Below the pieces are notes generated by a model. That model ran no database searches and had not been told where the DNA came from. It saw only the letters and a program-made list of their open reading frames with translations. Positions 52,710-61,798 of a stretch of 64,000 nt of DNA are shown here, piece after piece. The stretch is from Nocardia sp. SYP-A9097 (lineage in GTDB: Bacteria > Actinomycetota > Actinomycetes > Mycobacteriales > Mycobacteriaceae): NCBI RefSeq assembly GCF_009649815.1, contig NZ_WJIC01000032.1, positions 1 through 64,000 on the forward strand, given 5' to 3'. Position numbers and translations under genes: made by a program. The first letter of the stretch is position 1, and each line of letters opens with the position of its first letter.

Positions 52710-53792
52710 ATGGTCTCTCCTTTTCGATCCACGCGGTCATTGCGGATCCTCGCCGCCGCGTTCGCCATTACCAGTGCGATCGGGGTGCTCACCGGCTGCG
52801 GTAAATCCGAACCGGCCACCACCGCCGACGGCAAAACCGTTGTGCGCTACCAGGGTCAGACCGGACAGGTCACGCCCTTCGAACTCGCGGCCGATCTCGG
52901 CTACTTCAACAAGATCGATCTGCACTGGGAGGGCGACACCACGAGCGGGCCCGCCAATATCCAGGCCGCGGCCACCCATCAGATCGAGTTCGGCAGCGCC
53001 TTCAACGGTGCGGTGATCAAGCTGGTCGCCGGGGGCGCTCCGGTCACGGCCGTGCTCAGTTCCTATGGGGCCGACGACAAGTCGTTCACCGGGTACTTCG
53101 TGCGAGACGACTCCGGGATCACCTCGGCGCGCGATCTGATCGGCAAGAAGGTCGGCGTGAACACCCTCGGCGCGCACCATGAGTTCGTCACCCGCGAGTG
53201 GCTGCACCAGCAGGGGCTCAGCGATGCGGAGATCAAGCAGGTGCAGCTGGTGGTGCTGCCGCCCGCGAATACCGAGGACGCGCTGCGCAAGGGACAGATC
53301 GACGCGGCGGCCCTGGGTGCGGTGTTCCGTGACAATGCCGTCGAGCGCGGCGGACTGCATCCGCTCTACACCGATAAGGACCTGTTCGGCCAGTTCGACT
53401 ACGGCACTTACGTTTTCCGGAACGACTACCTGAAGCAGCAGCCGGAGGCGGTCGCCGACTTCGTGCAGGGCACCGCGCGGGCCACCCGCTGGTTGCAGGT
53501 GACACCGCGCGATGAGGTGGTGGCCCGCTTCGAATCCATCATCACCAAGCGCGGGCGCAATGAGAACACGGGACTGCTGAAGTACTACAAGAGTTCGGGC
53601 ATTCCGGTCCCCGGCGCGGTGATCGAGGAGCGCGAATTCCAAGTCTGGATCGACTGGCTGGTGCGCAATGGCGAGCTGCCCGCGGGCAAGTACGCGGCCA
53701 AGGATCTCTTCACCAATAAGGACAACCCGTACAGCAACGGGAAGTATCCGGCGGCCGCCGGACCGAGTGGTGAAGCGGTGGTGGCGAAATGA
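52710..53792 (+). CDS. Aliphatic sulfonate/taurine-type ABC substrate-binding lipoprotein
   Basis: A 360-residue lipoprotein. The signal peptide has the lipobox VLTGC (Cys30). The NMT1/SsuA-type fold is clear: TVVRYQGQTGQVTPFELAAD, NIQAAATHQIEFGSAFNGAV, DLIGKKVGVNTLGAHHEFVT and VVLPPANTEDALRKGQIDAA. It binds an organosulfonate or similar anion and delivers it to the permease. Its stop overlaps the ATPase ATG by four bases. Downstream genes (ATPase, permease, FMN monooxygenase, TauD-type dioxygenase) support an organosulfur substrate. Confidence 0.88.
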   Translation: MVSPFRSTRSLRILAAAFAITSAIGVLTGCGKSEPATTADGKTVVRYQGQTGQVTPFELAADLGYFNKIDLHWEGDTTSGPANIQAAATHQIEFGSAFNGAVIKLVAGGAPVTAVLSSYGADDKSFTGYFVRDDSGITSARDLIGKKVGVNTLGAHHEFVTREWLHQQGLSDAEIKQVQLVVLPPANTEDALRKGQIDAAALGAVFRDNAVERGGLHPLYTDKDLFGQFDYGTYVFRNDYLKQQPEAVADFVQGTARATRWLQVTPRDEVVARFESIITKRGRNENTGLLKYYKSSGIPVPGAVIEEREFQVWIDWLVRNGELPAGKYAAKDLFTNKDNPYSNGKYPAAAGPSGEAVVAK

Positions 53793-54622
53793 GCGCGGTG
53801 AAGCTGGCGCTGAGCGGAGTGCGCAAGGAGTTCCCGGTGCGCGGTGAGCGCGCGGCGTTCACGGCACTCGAGGACATCACCGTCGACGTGCGAGACGGGG
53901 AGTTCCTGGTCCTGGTCGGACCGAGTGGGTCCGGGAAGTCCACGCTGCTGGATCTACTGGGCGGACTGGGGAAGCCGACCGCCGGGCAGATTCTGCTCGA
54001 CGGCGCGCCCATCACCGGGCCGGGACTGGATCGCGGGATCGTGTTCCAGCAGTACGCGCTGCTGCCGTGGCGCACGGCTCGCACCAATATCGAATTCGGC
54101 TTGGAGGCCAAGGGAATTCGGCGGCGCGAACGGCGGCGGATCGCCGAGCACTATCTCGAACTGGTCGGGCTGGCCGGGTTCGGCGACCGGTATCCGCATG
54201 AACTCTCCGGCGGAATGAAGCAGCGCGTCGCGATCGCCCGCAGCCTGGCCTTCGATCCGGAGGTGCTGCTGATGGACGAGCCGTTCGCGGCGCTGGACGC
54301 GCAGACCCGGGAATCGTTGCAGGACGAGCTGTTACGGATCTGGAAGGCTACCGGCAAGACGATTCTGTTCATTACACACGGCATCGACGAGGCGGTCTAT
54401 CTCGGGCAGCGGGTCGCGGTACTCACCTCCCGGCCCGGGCGAGTCAAGGCGGTGGTCGATATCGACCTGGACCGCGACGGGGATCCGGATATCCGCTCCA
54501 GCGAACGCTTCCGCGAAGTGCGACACCATATCTGGTCGCTGCTGCGCGATGAAGTCGCCCGGGCGCAGGGCCAGGAGACGGCCGCGCTCGCCGCCACCGA
54601 CAGGAGAGCCAGCCATGTCTAG
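53789..54622 (+). CDS. Sulfonate/nitrate-type ABC transporter ATPase
   Basis: A 277-residue ATPase. Walker A is LVGPSGSGKSTLLDLLGG (about residues 41-58), the Q-loop VFQQYALLPWRTA, the signature LSGGMKQRVAIARSL, Walker B VLLMDEPFAALD and the switch His in ILFITHGIDEAVYL. The sequence resembles SsuB/TauB. ATGA overlap with the binding-protein gene and an 8-base overlap with the permease gene indicate one tightly coupled operon. Confidence 0.93.
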   Translation: MSAVKLALSGVRKEFPVRGERAAFTALEDITVDVRDGEFLVLVGPSGSGKSTLLDLLGGLGKPTAGQILLDGAPITGPGLDRGIVFQQYALLPWRTARTNIEFGLEAKGIRRRERRRIAEHYLELVGLAGFGDRYPHELSGGMKQRVAIARSLAFDPEVLLMDEPFAALDAQTRESLQDELLRIWKATGKTILFITHGIDEAVYLGQRVAVLTSRPGRVKAVVDIDLDRDGDPDIRSSERFREVRHHIWSLLRDEVARAQGQETAALAATDRRASHV

Positions 54623-55610
54623 CGCATTACAGGACGCCGAAGCCCCGACGCTGTCAACGCCGGGGACGGCACCGCTATTCGCGCCCGGCGACGGTAGTTC
54701 CATCGCGCAGGGACCTGCCAAACCCCAAACGCCGGAGTCGGGAGCACCCGGAGTACCGGATCGCCCCACCGCGACAGCCGAGGCCGCAGACTCCACTGCG
54801 GCCCTCGCACCCTCGGCGACAGTGCTGCGTGGGGCACGGGTGGCAGGGCGACTGGCCTGGCGAATCATCAAGCCCAGCTTGGCGATCGGGCTCTTCCTCG
54901 CGCTCTGGCAGCTCGCGCCTCGGCTCGGTCTGGTGGATCCGGTCTTCTTGCCGCCGTTCTCCGATGTATGGGCGGCGGGGCTCGAGCTGTACCGCTCCGG
55001 TCAGCTCTCGGAACATGTGTCTGCCAGCCTGACCCGGTCGGGGATCGGGTTCTCCATTGCCGTGGCGGCCGCCATTCCGGCGGGTGTGGCCATTGCCTGG
55101 TATCGGCCGGTGGCGCAGTTCATCAGCCCGATTCTCGAACTGTTCCGCAATACCGCTGCGCTGGCACTGCTTCCGGTATTCGTGCTGATTCTCGGCATCG
55201 GCGAGACCTCGAAGATCGCGCTGGTGGTGTACGCCAGCTTCTTCCCGATCCTGCTGAACACCATCAGCGGAGTGCGCAGTGTCGATCCGCTGCTCGTCAA
55301 ATCCGCTGTATCACTGGGTTTCTCACCCATCCCGCTATTCGCGAAGGTGGTCTTGCCCGCCGCCGTCCCCGCCATTTTCACCGGTATCCGGATGGCCGCC
55401 TCGGCTTCCATCCTGGTGCTCATCGCAGCCGAAATGGTCGGGGCGCGTGCGGGTCTGGGCTATCTGATCACCGCGGCACAGCAGAACTTCCAGATTCCCG
55501 CCATGTACGCGGGCATTGTCGCCATCTCGCTGCTGGGGCTCACGTTCAACGGCCTGCTGGTGGCTCTGGAACGACGACTGTCCCGCTGGCGCGTCCAGTC
55601 CGAACGCTGA
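54615..55610 (+). CDS. Sulfonate-type ABC transporter permease
   Basis: A 331-residue permease from ATG 54615, preceded by AGGAGA and overlapping the ATPase gene by eight bases. About 75 N-terminal residues form a hydrophilic Pro/Ala/Thr-rich extension, longer than in SsuC. Six membrane helices follow (SLAIGLFLALWQLAPRLGLV; GFSIAVAAAIPAGVAIAWYR). The EAA loop is KSAVSLGFSPIPLFAKVVLP and the helix pair around TGIRMAASASILVLIAAEMV is typical of SsuC/TauC. Confidence 0.9.
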   Translation: MSSALQDAEAPTLSTPGTAPLFAPGDGSSIAQGPAKPQTPESGAPGVPDRPTATAEAADSTAALAPSATVLRGARVAGRLAWRIIKPSLAIGLFLALWQLAPRLGLVDPVFLPPFSDVWAAGLELYRSGQLSEHVSASLTRSGIGFSIAVAAAIPAGVAIAWYRPVAQFISPILELFRNTAALALLPVFVLILGIGETSKIALVVYASFFPILLNTISGVRSVDPLLVKSAVSLGFSPIPLFAKVVLPAAVPAIFTGIRMAASASILVLIAAEMVGARAGLGYLITAAQQNFQIPAMYAGIVAISLLGLTFNGLLVALERRLSRWRVQSER

Positions 55611-55628
55611 TTCGAAGGAATACCATCC

Positions 55629-56969
55629 ATGTCACGAAAGACCTTTCATATCAACGCCTTTCTGATGGGCGTCGGGCATCATGAGGCCGCCTGGCGGCAT
55701 CCGCGCACCCGGGAGCATCAGGTGCTGGAGGTGGGGCACTTCCAGGAGCTCGGGCGAATCGCCGAGCGCGGCAAACTCGATTCGGTGTTCTTCGCCGATG
55801 GGCTCGCCGTCGGGCCGCGTATCAAGCGCAATACCCTCGCGGTATTCGAGCCGGTGACGCTACTGGCGGCCATTGCCACGGCGACCGAGCACGTCGGGCT
55901 CATCGCCACCGCGTCGACCACCTACAACGAACCGTTCAATCTGGCACGGAAATTCGCCTCGCTCGATCACATCAGCGGTGGCCGTGCGGGCTGGAATATC
56001 GTCACCTCCGGCAATGAGGAGGAAGCGTTCAACTTCGGCTACGACGCCATCCCCGAACACGCGCGCCGGTATGAGCGGGCGCAGGAATTCGTGGATGTGG
56101 CCGTGCAGCTGTGGGACAGCTGGGAGAGCGAAGCCATCGTGCTCGATCCGGAGGACGGCGTCTTCGCCGATCCGGACAAGGTGCACACCATCGACTATCG
56201 CGGTGAACGCTTCCAGGTGCGCGGGCCGCTGAATTCCCCACGCAGCCCGCAGGGCAGGCCATTGCTGGTACAGGCCGGATCCTCGGAAAGCGGAAAAGAA
56301 TTCGCGGCACGGTATGCCGAGGCGGTCTTCACCGCCCAACGCACCCTGGAAGAGGGGCAGGAGTTCTACCGGGATCTCAAATCGCGGCTGGCGAAGTACG
56401 GGCGCTCGGCCGACGAATTGAAGGTGCTGCCGGGGCTGGTGCCGTTCATCGCCGATACCGAGGAAGAGGCGCGGGCGCTCGAACAGGAGTTCACCGATCT
56501 GATCTCGCCGGATTACGCACTGCGGCAGCTCTCCTCGCTGCTCGGTATCGATCTCACCGAACATGCCCTCGACGCTCCCCTGCCGCCACTGCCGCCGGAG
56601 AGCGAAATCCAAGGCGGCAAGAGCCGATTCACTCTCGTCAAGGAGCTCGCCGAGAAGGAGGAGCTCACCGTGCGACAGCTGATCGGCAAGCTCGGCGGCG
56701 GCCGCGGACACCGCACCCTCGCGGGCACACCCGAGCAGATCGCCGACGACCTACAGACCTGGTTCGAGGGCGGCGCGGCCGACGGCTTCAACATCATGCC
56801 ACCGTATCTGCCCGGCGGGCTGGAGGACTTCGTCGACCGAGTGGTGCCGATCTTGCAGGAGCGCGGGCTGTTCCGCACCGAGTACACGGCCACCACCCTG
56901 CGCGGGCATTACGGCCTGGAGCCGGCGGAGAGCCAGTTCGCGCGCACCGAAATCCAGGCCACCGCCTGA
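55629..56969 (+). CDS. FMNH2-dependent monooxygenase, NtaA/SnaA/DszA (luciferase-like) family
   Basis: A 446-residue flavin-dependent oxygenase, 18 bases after the permease gene. FHINAFLMGVGHHEAAWRHP at the N-terminus, LDSVFFADGLAVGPRIKRNT, HVGLIATASTTYNEPFNLAR and LDHISGGRAGWNIVTSGNEE are the family pattern. The C-terminus has LAGTPEQIADDLQTWFEGGA. Members split C-S or C-N bonds or open rings using FMNH2 from a separate reductase (DszA, NtaA, SfnG-like). No flavin reductase gene is adjacent. The context suggests desulfonation or desulfurisation of an organosulfur compound. Confidence 0.9.
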   Translation: MSRKTFHINAFLMGVGHHEAAWRHPRTREHQVLEVGHFQELGRIAERGKLDSVFFADGLAVGPRIKRNTLAVFEPVTLLAAIATATEHVGLIATASTTYNEPFNLARKFASLDHISGGRAGWNIVTSGNEEEAFNFGYDAIPEHARRYERAQEFVDVAVQLWDSWESEAIVLDPEDGVFADPDKVHTIDYRGERFQVRGPLNSPRSPQGRPLLVQAGSSESGKEFAARYAEAVFTAQRTLEEGQEFYRDLKSRLAKYGRSADELKVLPGLVPFIADTEEEARALEQEFTDLISPDYALRQLSSLLGIDLTEHALDAPLPPLPPESEIQGGKSRFTLVKELAEKEELTVRQLIGKLGGGRGHRTLAGTPEQIADDLQTWFEGGAADGFNIMPPYLPGGLEDFVDRVVPILQERGLFRTEYTATTLRGHYGLEPAESQFARTEIQATA

Positions 56970-57002
56970 ACTTCTGTTATCACCATTACGAAAGGCACGA
57001 TA

Positions 57003-57935
57003 ATGACCACTTTCGCCGAAACCGGCACGCTGCGAATCACTCCCGTCGCCGGGCATATCGGGGCCGAGATCACCGAGATCGATCTGCGGGCCGAGCTCAC
57101 CGATCAGCAGGTCACCGAGCTCACCGCGGCGCTGCACGAATACAAGGTGCTGTTCTTCCGCGGACAGCACATCGGGCATGCCGAGCACATCGCGTTCTCG
57201 CGGCGGTTCGGGGCGGTCACGCCCTCGCATCCCTATGACGATGACGCGCCCACCGAGTTCCCGGAGATTCTCGCCGTGGACAGCCGGTTGTACGAAAAGC
57301 GGTTCGGGGTGCGCAAGTTCAGCTATACCAATCACTGGCATACCGATGTCTCGCCGCTCATCAATCCCCCGGCGGCGTCGCTGCTGCGGGCCGAGATCGC
57401 ACCCGCGCGGGGCGGTGATACGCAGTGGACGAATCTGGCGGCGGCCTATCAGGGGCTGCCGGATTCGCTGAAGTCGTTCCTGGACGGATTGCGCGCCGAG
57501 CATCGCTTCGGCGGGAGACAGCCTGCCTGGGATGCGGACAGCGACTATGCCAAGAAGGTAGCCAAGGCACCGCTGGTGACCGAGCATCCGGTGGTGCGGG
57601 TGCATCCGGTGACCGGGGAGCGGGTGCTGTTCGTGAATCCGGGCTTCACCACCCGTATTGCCGGGCTGAGTCCGCGCCAGAGCGACGCCCTGCTGGAACT
57701 GCTCTACGCGGAGCTGTCCGATCCGGCGTATACGGTCCGATTCCGTTGGGAGAAGGGCAGTCTCGCGTTCTGGGACAATCGTGCCACCGCGCATCTCGCG
57801 CCCAGCGATCTCGAACATCTCGATGTCACGCGGGTGCTGTACCGGACCACCCTCGAGGGCGATATTCCGGTCGGCGTGGATGGACAACACTCGCGCGCCA
57901 TCTCGGGAGAACGCTTCGCCGGGGTAACCGGCTGA
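57003..57935 (+). CDS. TauD/TfdA-family Fe(II)/2-oxoglutarate dioxygenase (alkylsulfatase/taurine type)
   Basis: A 310-residue oxygenase with AAAGG before the ATG. Residues 1-60 have the family start (RITPVAGHIGAEITEIDLRA). The iron facial triad is HWHTDVS (His-x-Asp, about residues 108-110) and the distal His in RATAHLAPSDLEHLDVTRVL; the 2-oxoglutarate Arg follows in VLYRTT. TauD/AtsK enzymes release sulfite or sulfate from sulfonates or alkyl sulfates. It is the last gene of the operon and a strong hairpin follows. Confidence 0.93.
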   Translation: MTTFAETGTLRITPVAGHIGAEITEIDLRAELTDQQVTELTAALHEYKVLFFRGQHIGHAEHIAFSRRFGAVTPSHPYDDDAPTEFPEILAVDSRLYEKRFGVRKFSYTNHWHTDVSPLINPPAASLLRAEIAPARGGDTQWTNLAAAYQGLPDSLKSFLDGLRAEHRFGGRQPAWDADSDYAKKVAKAPLVTEHPVVRVHPVTGERVLFVNPGFTTRIAGLSPRQSDALLELLYAELSDPAYTVRFRWEKGSLAFWDNRATAHLAPSDLEHLDVTRVLYRTTLEGDIPVGVDGQHSRAISGERFAGVTG

Positions 57936-57951
57936 TACTGTCCGAATCTAT

Positions 57952-57991
57952 GCCGAGGGCCTTCGACCACACCCTGTCGAGGGCCCTCGGC
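57952..57991. terminator. 16-bp hairpin terminator after the sulfonate operon
   Basis: GCCGAGGGCCTTCGAC pairs with GTCGAGGGCCCTCGGC across an 8-base loop, with one T-G wobble. It begins 17 bases after the dioxygenase stop. The following bases up to 58156 hold no gene and should contain the phospholipase promoter. Confidence 0.8.
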
Positions 57992-58156
57992 CTGTGCCGG
58001 GCCTGTGCCGCGCGCGGGCGCGCCGCATGCCGTTCATGTGTGGAACACCTGCGGCACGCACTCGACCACCTGCGGCCACCTTTGCCCTATTTGGTTTCAT
58101 CCGGCGATCATTCGGCGATCACCGGGAGTTCCGGTACGGCTGGTCTACTTCGACGT

Positions 58157-60250
58157 ATGGTCAACGTCTCACGCAGGCGGCTGCTCGGCTCGGCGGCGAC
58201 CATCGCGGCGGGCGCCACGGCGGGGTCATTACTGCCGTCCTCGCTGCACCGGGCCATGGCGGCACCGGTGCGGGCGGGTGGACTCGAAGCCGTCGAGCAT
58301 GTCGTGCTGCTCATGCAGGAGAATCGTTCGTTCGACCACTATTACGGGTCGCTGGCGGGCGTTCGAGGGTTCGGTGACGAGTCCCCGCTACGATTGCGCA
58401 ACGGAGGCAACACGTTCCGGCAACCGGGCGGACCGGGCGGTGAAGTACTGCCGTTCTCCGCGCGCGCGGCGGCCGCGCACGCCGGGCGGCCGGACAGCGA
58501 TATCCAATATCTGGACAGCCTCGACCACGAATGGCGCGGCAGCACCAAGGCGTGGGGGCAGGGCTGGTGGGATCGGTGGATCGAGGCCAAAACCCCTGCC
58601 ACCATGGCCTATTACGAGCGCCGGGATCTGCCGCTGCAGTACGAGCTCGCGGACACCTTCACCATCTGCGACGCCTACCACTGTTCGATGTTCGGCGGGA
58701 CCAACCCCAATCGCAATTACTTCTTCACCGGGACAACGGGATTCGAGCCGTGGGGGCGTAAGCGGGCGGTGGACAATGCCGCCTACGACGGGCGGCATCG
58801 TGGCTACGACTGGACAACCTATCCCGAACGGCTCGAGGCGGCGGGGGTGCCCTGGCAGATCTATCAGGAGTGGGACAACTTCACCGACAACCCGGTAGAA
58901 TACTTCCTGCCGTTCAAGCACATCGGGCGCAAGGTGCTCGCCGAGGTGGACGGGCGCTTCCAGACCACCGAGAAGTTCTACGAATCCCTCGCCGGGCGGC
59001 CGCTCGCCGATCAACAGCGCCTGCTGAATCAGCTGAAGGCCGGACGGGACAAGCTGACTCCCGCCGAACGCAGCCTGTTCGATCGGGGCATGTATCGCGG
59101 TGAACCCGACAGTCTGCTGCAGCGGTTCGCCGATGATATTGCGGCAGACCGGCTTCCGGCGGTCAGCTGGCTGGTGCCGCCCGCGCGCTACTCCGAGCAC
59201 CCCTCGGAATCGACGCCGGTGAGCAGCGCGGGCTTCATTCACCAGTTGCTCGACATCATCGGCTCCGATATCGACACCTGGTCCAAGACAGCGATATTCC
59301 TGACCTTCGATGAAAACGACGGCTACTTCGACCACGTACCGCCACCGGTACCACCGCGGCCCGCCTCCGGCAATGGGGACGACTGGTATGACGGGCAAGC
59401 CATCGGACTCGGCGTACGCGTACCGATGACGGTCATATCGCCCTGGACCATGGGCGGATTCGTCTCCTCGGAGGTCTTCGACCACACCTCGGTCCTGCGC
59501 TTTCTGGAACTCTGGACCGGCGTCGGCGAACCGAATATCAGCTCCTGGCGGCGCACCGTCTGCGGCGATATGACCTCGGTCTTCGACTTCTCCGCCACGG
59601 GCAAGCGACCCCGATTGGGTAAACCCGGAACGATTCCGGCAGCAGTCTCCCGATGGAAAGCCGAACCCCCCGAGTCGCAATCACTTCCGATCCAGGAGTC
59701 CGGCACACGTAAAGCGCGCCCACTCCCCTACCAGCCCGCCGTCTCCAGCACGATCGACGGCTCCGCACTCTCGGTGACCCTCATCGATACCGGCAGGGCC
59801 TCAGCACATTTCACGATCTACCCCTTCGCCGGCGTCACCGGAGACCCCCGCCACTACGACGTCGACAGCAAAACCACAGTCCAGTTCGCCGTCACCGGAA
59901 AATACGACCTCGTCGTACAGGGCCCGAACCGCTTCTGGCACGAACTCCGCGGCGACACCACAGGCTCCGCAGCCGGAGTGCGAGTGAGCACCGAACCCGG
60001 CCCCCACTCCAATCTCGTTCTCGCACTGGCCAATCGCGCCGAACATGCTGTTGTTCTCACAGTCTCCCCCCGCCGAGGCCCCGGCGACCCCCGCCACATC
60101 GACCTGGCCCCCTCCACCGAACAACGCCTTGACTGGCCCACCCACGACGGCTGGTACGACCTCGAAATCACCACCACCACCGACCCCGACTTCCGCCGCC
60201 GAGTCACCGGCCGCATCGAGGACGGCAAGCCGGGCGTCAGCTCGGACTGA
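58157..60250 (+). CDS. plc: Phosphocholine-specific phospholipase C, Tat-exported
   Basis: A 697-residue phosphoesterase. ATG 58157 starts the twin-arginine signal MVNVSRRRLLGSAATIAAGA; the open frame upstream is antisense or out-of-phase to other genes. The catalytic domain (about 40-480) has VVLLMQENRSFDHYYGSLAG, DAYHCSMFGGTNPNRNYFFT, FLTFDENDGYFDHVPPPVPP and GLGVRVPMTVISPW, the acid-phosphatase-like PLC family signatures. Two C-terminal DUF756 domains follow (about 520-690). It hydrolyses phosphatidylcholine or sphingomyelin outside the cell, a source of phosphate or a virulence factor in relatives. The last codons form part of a terminator hairpin. Confidence 0.94.
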   Translation: MVNVSRRRLLGSAATIAAGATAGSLLPSSLHRAMAAPVRAGGLEAVEHVVLLMQENRSFDHYYGSLAGVRGFGDESPLRLRNGGNTFRQPGGPGGEVLPFSARAAAAHAGRPDSDIQYLDSLDHEWRGSTKAWGQGWWDRWIEAKTPATMAYYERRDLPLQYELADTFTICDAYHCSMFGGTNPNRNYFFTGTTGFEPWGRKRAVDNAAYDGRHRGYDWTTYPERLEAAGVPWQIYQEWDNFTDNPVEYFLPFKHIGRKVLAEVDGRFQTTEKFYESLAGRPLADQQRLLNQLKAGRDKLTPAERSLFDRGMYRGEPDSLLQRFADDIAADRLPAVSWLVPPARYSEHPSESTPVSSAGFIHQLLDIIGSDIDTWSKTAIFLTFDENDGYFDHVPPPVPPRPASGNGDDWYDGQAIGLGVRVPMTVISPWTMGGFVSSEVFDHTSVLRFLELWTGVGEPNISSWRRTVCGDMTSVFDFSATGKRPRLGKPGTIPAAVSRWKAEPPESQSLPIQESGTRKARPLPYQPAVSSTIDGSALSVTLIDTGRASAHFTIYPFAGVTGDPRHYDVDSKTTVQFAVTGKYDLVVQGPNRFWHELRGDTTGSAAGVRVSTEPGPHSNLVLALANRAEHAVVLTVSPRRGPGDPRHIDLAPSTEQRLDWPTHDGWYDLEITTTTDPDFRRRVTGRIEDGKPGVSSD

Positions 60251-60264
60251 CCGTCCTCGATGCG
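60212..60264. terminator. 14-bp hairpin spanning the phospholipase stop
   Basis: CGCATCGAGGACGG, inside the last codons of the phospholipase gene, pairs with CCGTCCTCGATGCG just after it, across a 25-base loop that contains the stop codon. The IS target duplication begins at the very next base. Confidence 0.72.
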
Positions 60265-60276
60265 GGGACTAGCGGC
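60265..60276. repeat. 12-bp target-site duplication, left
   Basis: GGGACTAGCGGC, identical to 61787-61798, abuts the left terminal inverted repeat of the IS element. Confidence 0.92.
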
Positions 60277-60417
60277 AAGGCCACTCAGTTAGCGGTGTCG
60301 GGTTGGTGTCAAGGCAATGTTGTTGCTGGAGTGGTGGTTTCGGATATGGAACAGCGGAACTGCTGGTAGAGAGGTTTTGTCCGCCAAAGACAAGCCTTCG
60401 AGCCAGGAGCTCCGCTG

Positions 60418-61755
60418 TTGGACCAGTCTGTCATTACCCGCCCGGTCGCGGTAGCCGAAACGGTGTTCGCGCCGGGGCATCTGGGTGAGTTGACCCAGAT
60501 CGTGTCGTTCGACCTGGTCGATGCCGCGCTGGAAGCGACTCGCAGCGTGCAGCGGCGGGTGCGGATGTTGCCGTCGCGGGTGGTGGTGTATCTGCTGCTG
60601 GCCGGGGCGTTGTTCGAGCAGATCGGGTATCGGCAGGTGTGGGCGCGGCTGGTCAGCGGCCTGAACGGGCGACCGGCCGCGCCGACGTCTTCGGCGTTGT
60701 CGCAGGCGTTGCGCAGGGTCGGTGCCGCGCCGCTGCGGGCGTTGTTCGACCTGGTGGCCGGTCCCGGTGCGGGCGGTGCGCGGTGGCGCGGACTGCTGGT
60801 GTGCGCGATCGACGGCACGTCGATGTTCACCCCGGACACCCCCGCCAACTCCGCGGCGTTCTCACGGCAGACCGGGCGGCCCGACGCCGCGGCCGGGTAT
60901 CCGATGCTGCGGGTGCTGACCGTGGTCGCCTGCGGCACCCGTACCGTCATCGACGCCGTGTTCGGCTCCTACCTGATCGGTGAAACCACCTACGCACCAC
61001 AGCTTTTCGATTGCCTGAAACCAGGCATGCTGTTGCTGGCCGACCGCAACTTCGCGGTAGCGGCCCTGGTCGAAAAGATCTCCGGGACCGGTGCGCAGCT
61101 GCTGATCCGCTGCAAGGACAACCGCACACTGCCATCGATCAAACAGTTGAGCGACCGGTCGTGGCTGGCTCGCATCGGCCCCGTGGTCGTGCGGGTCGTC
61201 GACGCCGAGATCGTCATGCGCTGCCAGGGCGGCCCGCGCCGGGTCGGCCGCTACCGGCTGATCACCACGCTGACCGACGAAAAACGATACCCCGCTGCGG
61301 AATTGGTGACGCTCTATCATCAACGCTGGGAGATCGAAACCAGCTATTTCGAACTGAAATCGACCATCCTCGGCGGGCGGGTACTGCGCGCCCGCACCCC
61401 CGACGGTGTCGCCCAAGAGGTCTACGCCCTGTTGATCACCTACCAAGCACTGCGCACCACCATCGCCGACACCGCCCTGACCACCGGCGATTTCACCGCT
61501 GACCGGGGTAGCTTCACCATCGCGGTGAACACCGCCCGCGACCAGCTCATCCACGCCGCCGCCATCCTGGCCGGCACCACCATCGACCTGATCGGCACCA
61601 TCGGCCGCGCCGTCCTCGCCGACCCGCTACCCCCACGCCGAGCACGCACCAGCCCCCGCGTGGTCAAACGCGCCATCTCCAAACACCGCACCAAAGGCCA
61701 GATCGACCGCCACACCTACAAAACCCAGATCACCGTACACATCGTGCCCGGTTGA
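60418..61755 (+). CDS. IS4-family DDE transposase
   Basis: A 445-residue transposase. The start is TTG 60418, with AGGAG eight bases upstream. An N-terminal IS4 domain (about 15-110, VQRRVRMLPSRVVVYLLLAG) precedes the DDE core. The first Asp is in LVCAIDGTSMFTPDTPAN (about residue 131), the second in LLLADRNFAV (about 206) and the Glu in the YREK-like box LYHQRWEIETSYFELKSTIL (about 304-320). The C-terminal tail is basic. It is intact and probably active. The gene ends in a hairpin just inside the right terminal repeat. Confidence 0.95.
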   Translation: MDQSVITRPVAVAETVFAPGHLGELTQIVSFDLVDAALEATRSVQRRVRMLPSRVVVYLLLAGALFEQIGYRQVWARLVSGLNGRPAAPTSSALSQALRRVGAAPLRALFDLVAGPGAGGARWRGLLVCAIDGTSMFTPDTPANSAAFSRQTGRPDAAAGYPMLRVLTVVACGTRTVIDAVFGSYLIGETTYAPQLFDCLKPGMLLLADRNFAVAALVEKISGTGAQLLIRCKDNRTLPSIKQLSDRSWLARIGPVVVRVVDAEIVMRCQGGPRRVGRYRLITTLTDEKRYPAAELVTLYHQRWEIETSYFELKSTILGGRVLRARTPDGVAQEVYALLITYQALRTTIADTALTTGDFTADRGSFTIAVNTARDQLIHAAAILAGTTIDLIGTIGRAVLADPLPPRRARTSPRVVKRAISKHRTKGQIDRHTYKTQITVHIVPG

Positions 61756-61766
61756 CAACCGGGCAC
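61744..61766. terminator. Hairpin at the transposase stop
   Basis: GTGCCCGGTTG and CAACCGGGCAC are perfect 11-base arms separated by one base. The stop codon lies within it. It may insulate the element from outside transcription. Confidence 0.65.
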
Positions 61767-61786
61767 GACGCTAACTGAGCGGCCTT

Positions 61787-61798
61787 GGGACTAGCGGC
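61787..61798. repeat. 12-bp target-site duplication, right
   Basis: GGGACTAGCGGC, the partner of 60265-60276. It includes the TAG stop codon (minus strand, 61791-61793) of the SPFH gene, so the stop codon itself has been duplicated. Confidence 0.92.

Larger units (their letters stand above)
60277..61786. mobile_element. Complete IS4-type insertion sequence, 1510 bp
   Basis: Terminal inverted repeats AAGGCCACTCAGTTAGCG (60277-60294) and CGCTAACTGAGCGGCCTT (61769-61786) match at 17 of 18 positions. The flanks are a perfect 12-bp direct repeat. One transposase gene fills the element and is intact. The element lies between the convergent phospholipase and SPFH genes. The long target duplication fits the IS231-like part of the IS4 family. 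Intact ends and gene point to a recent insertion. Confidence 0.95.

Noticed and set aside
57425..58156. Upstream extension of the phospholipase gene
   Set aside because: It overlaps the dioxygenase gene in another frame. The twin-arginine signal begins at 58157.
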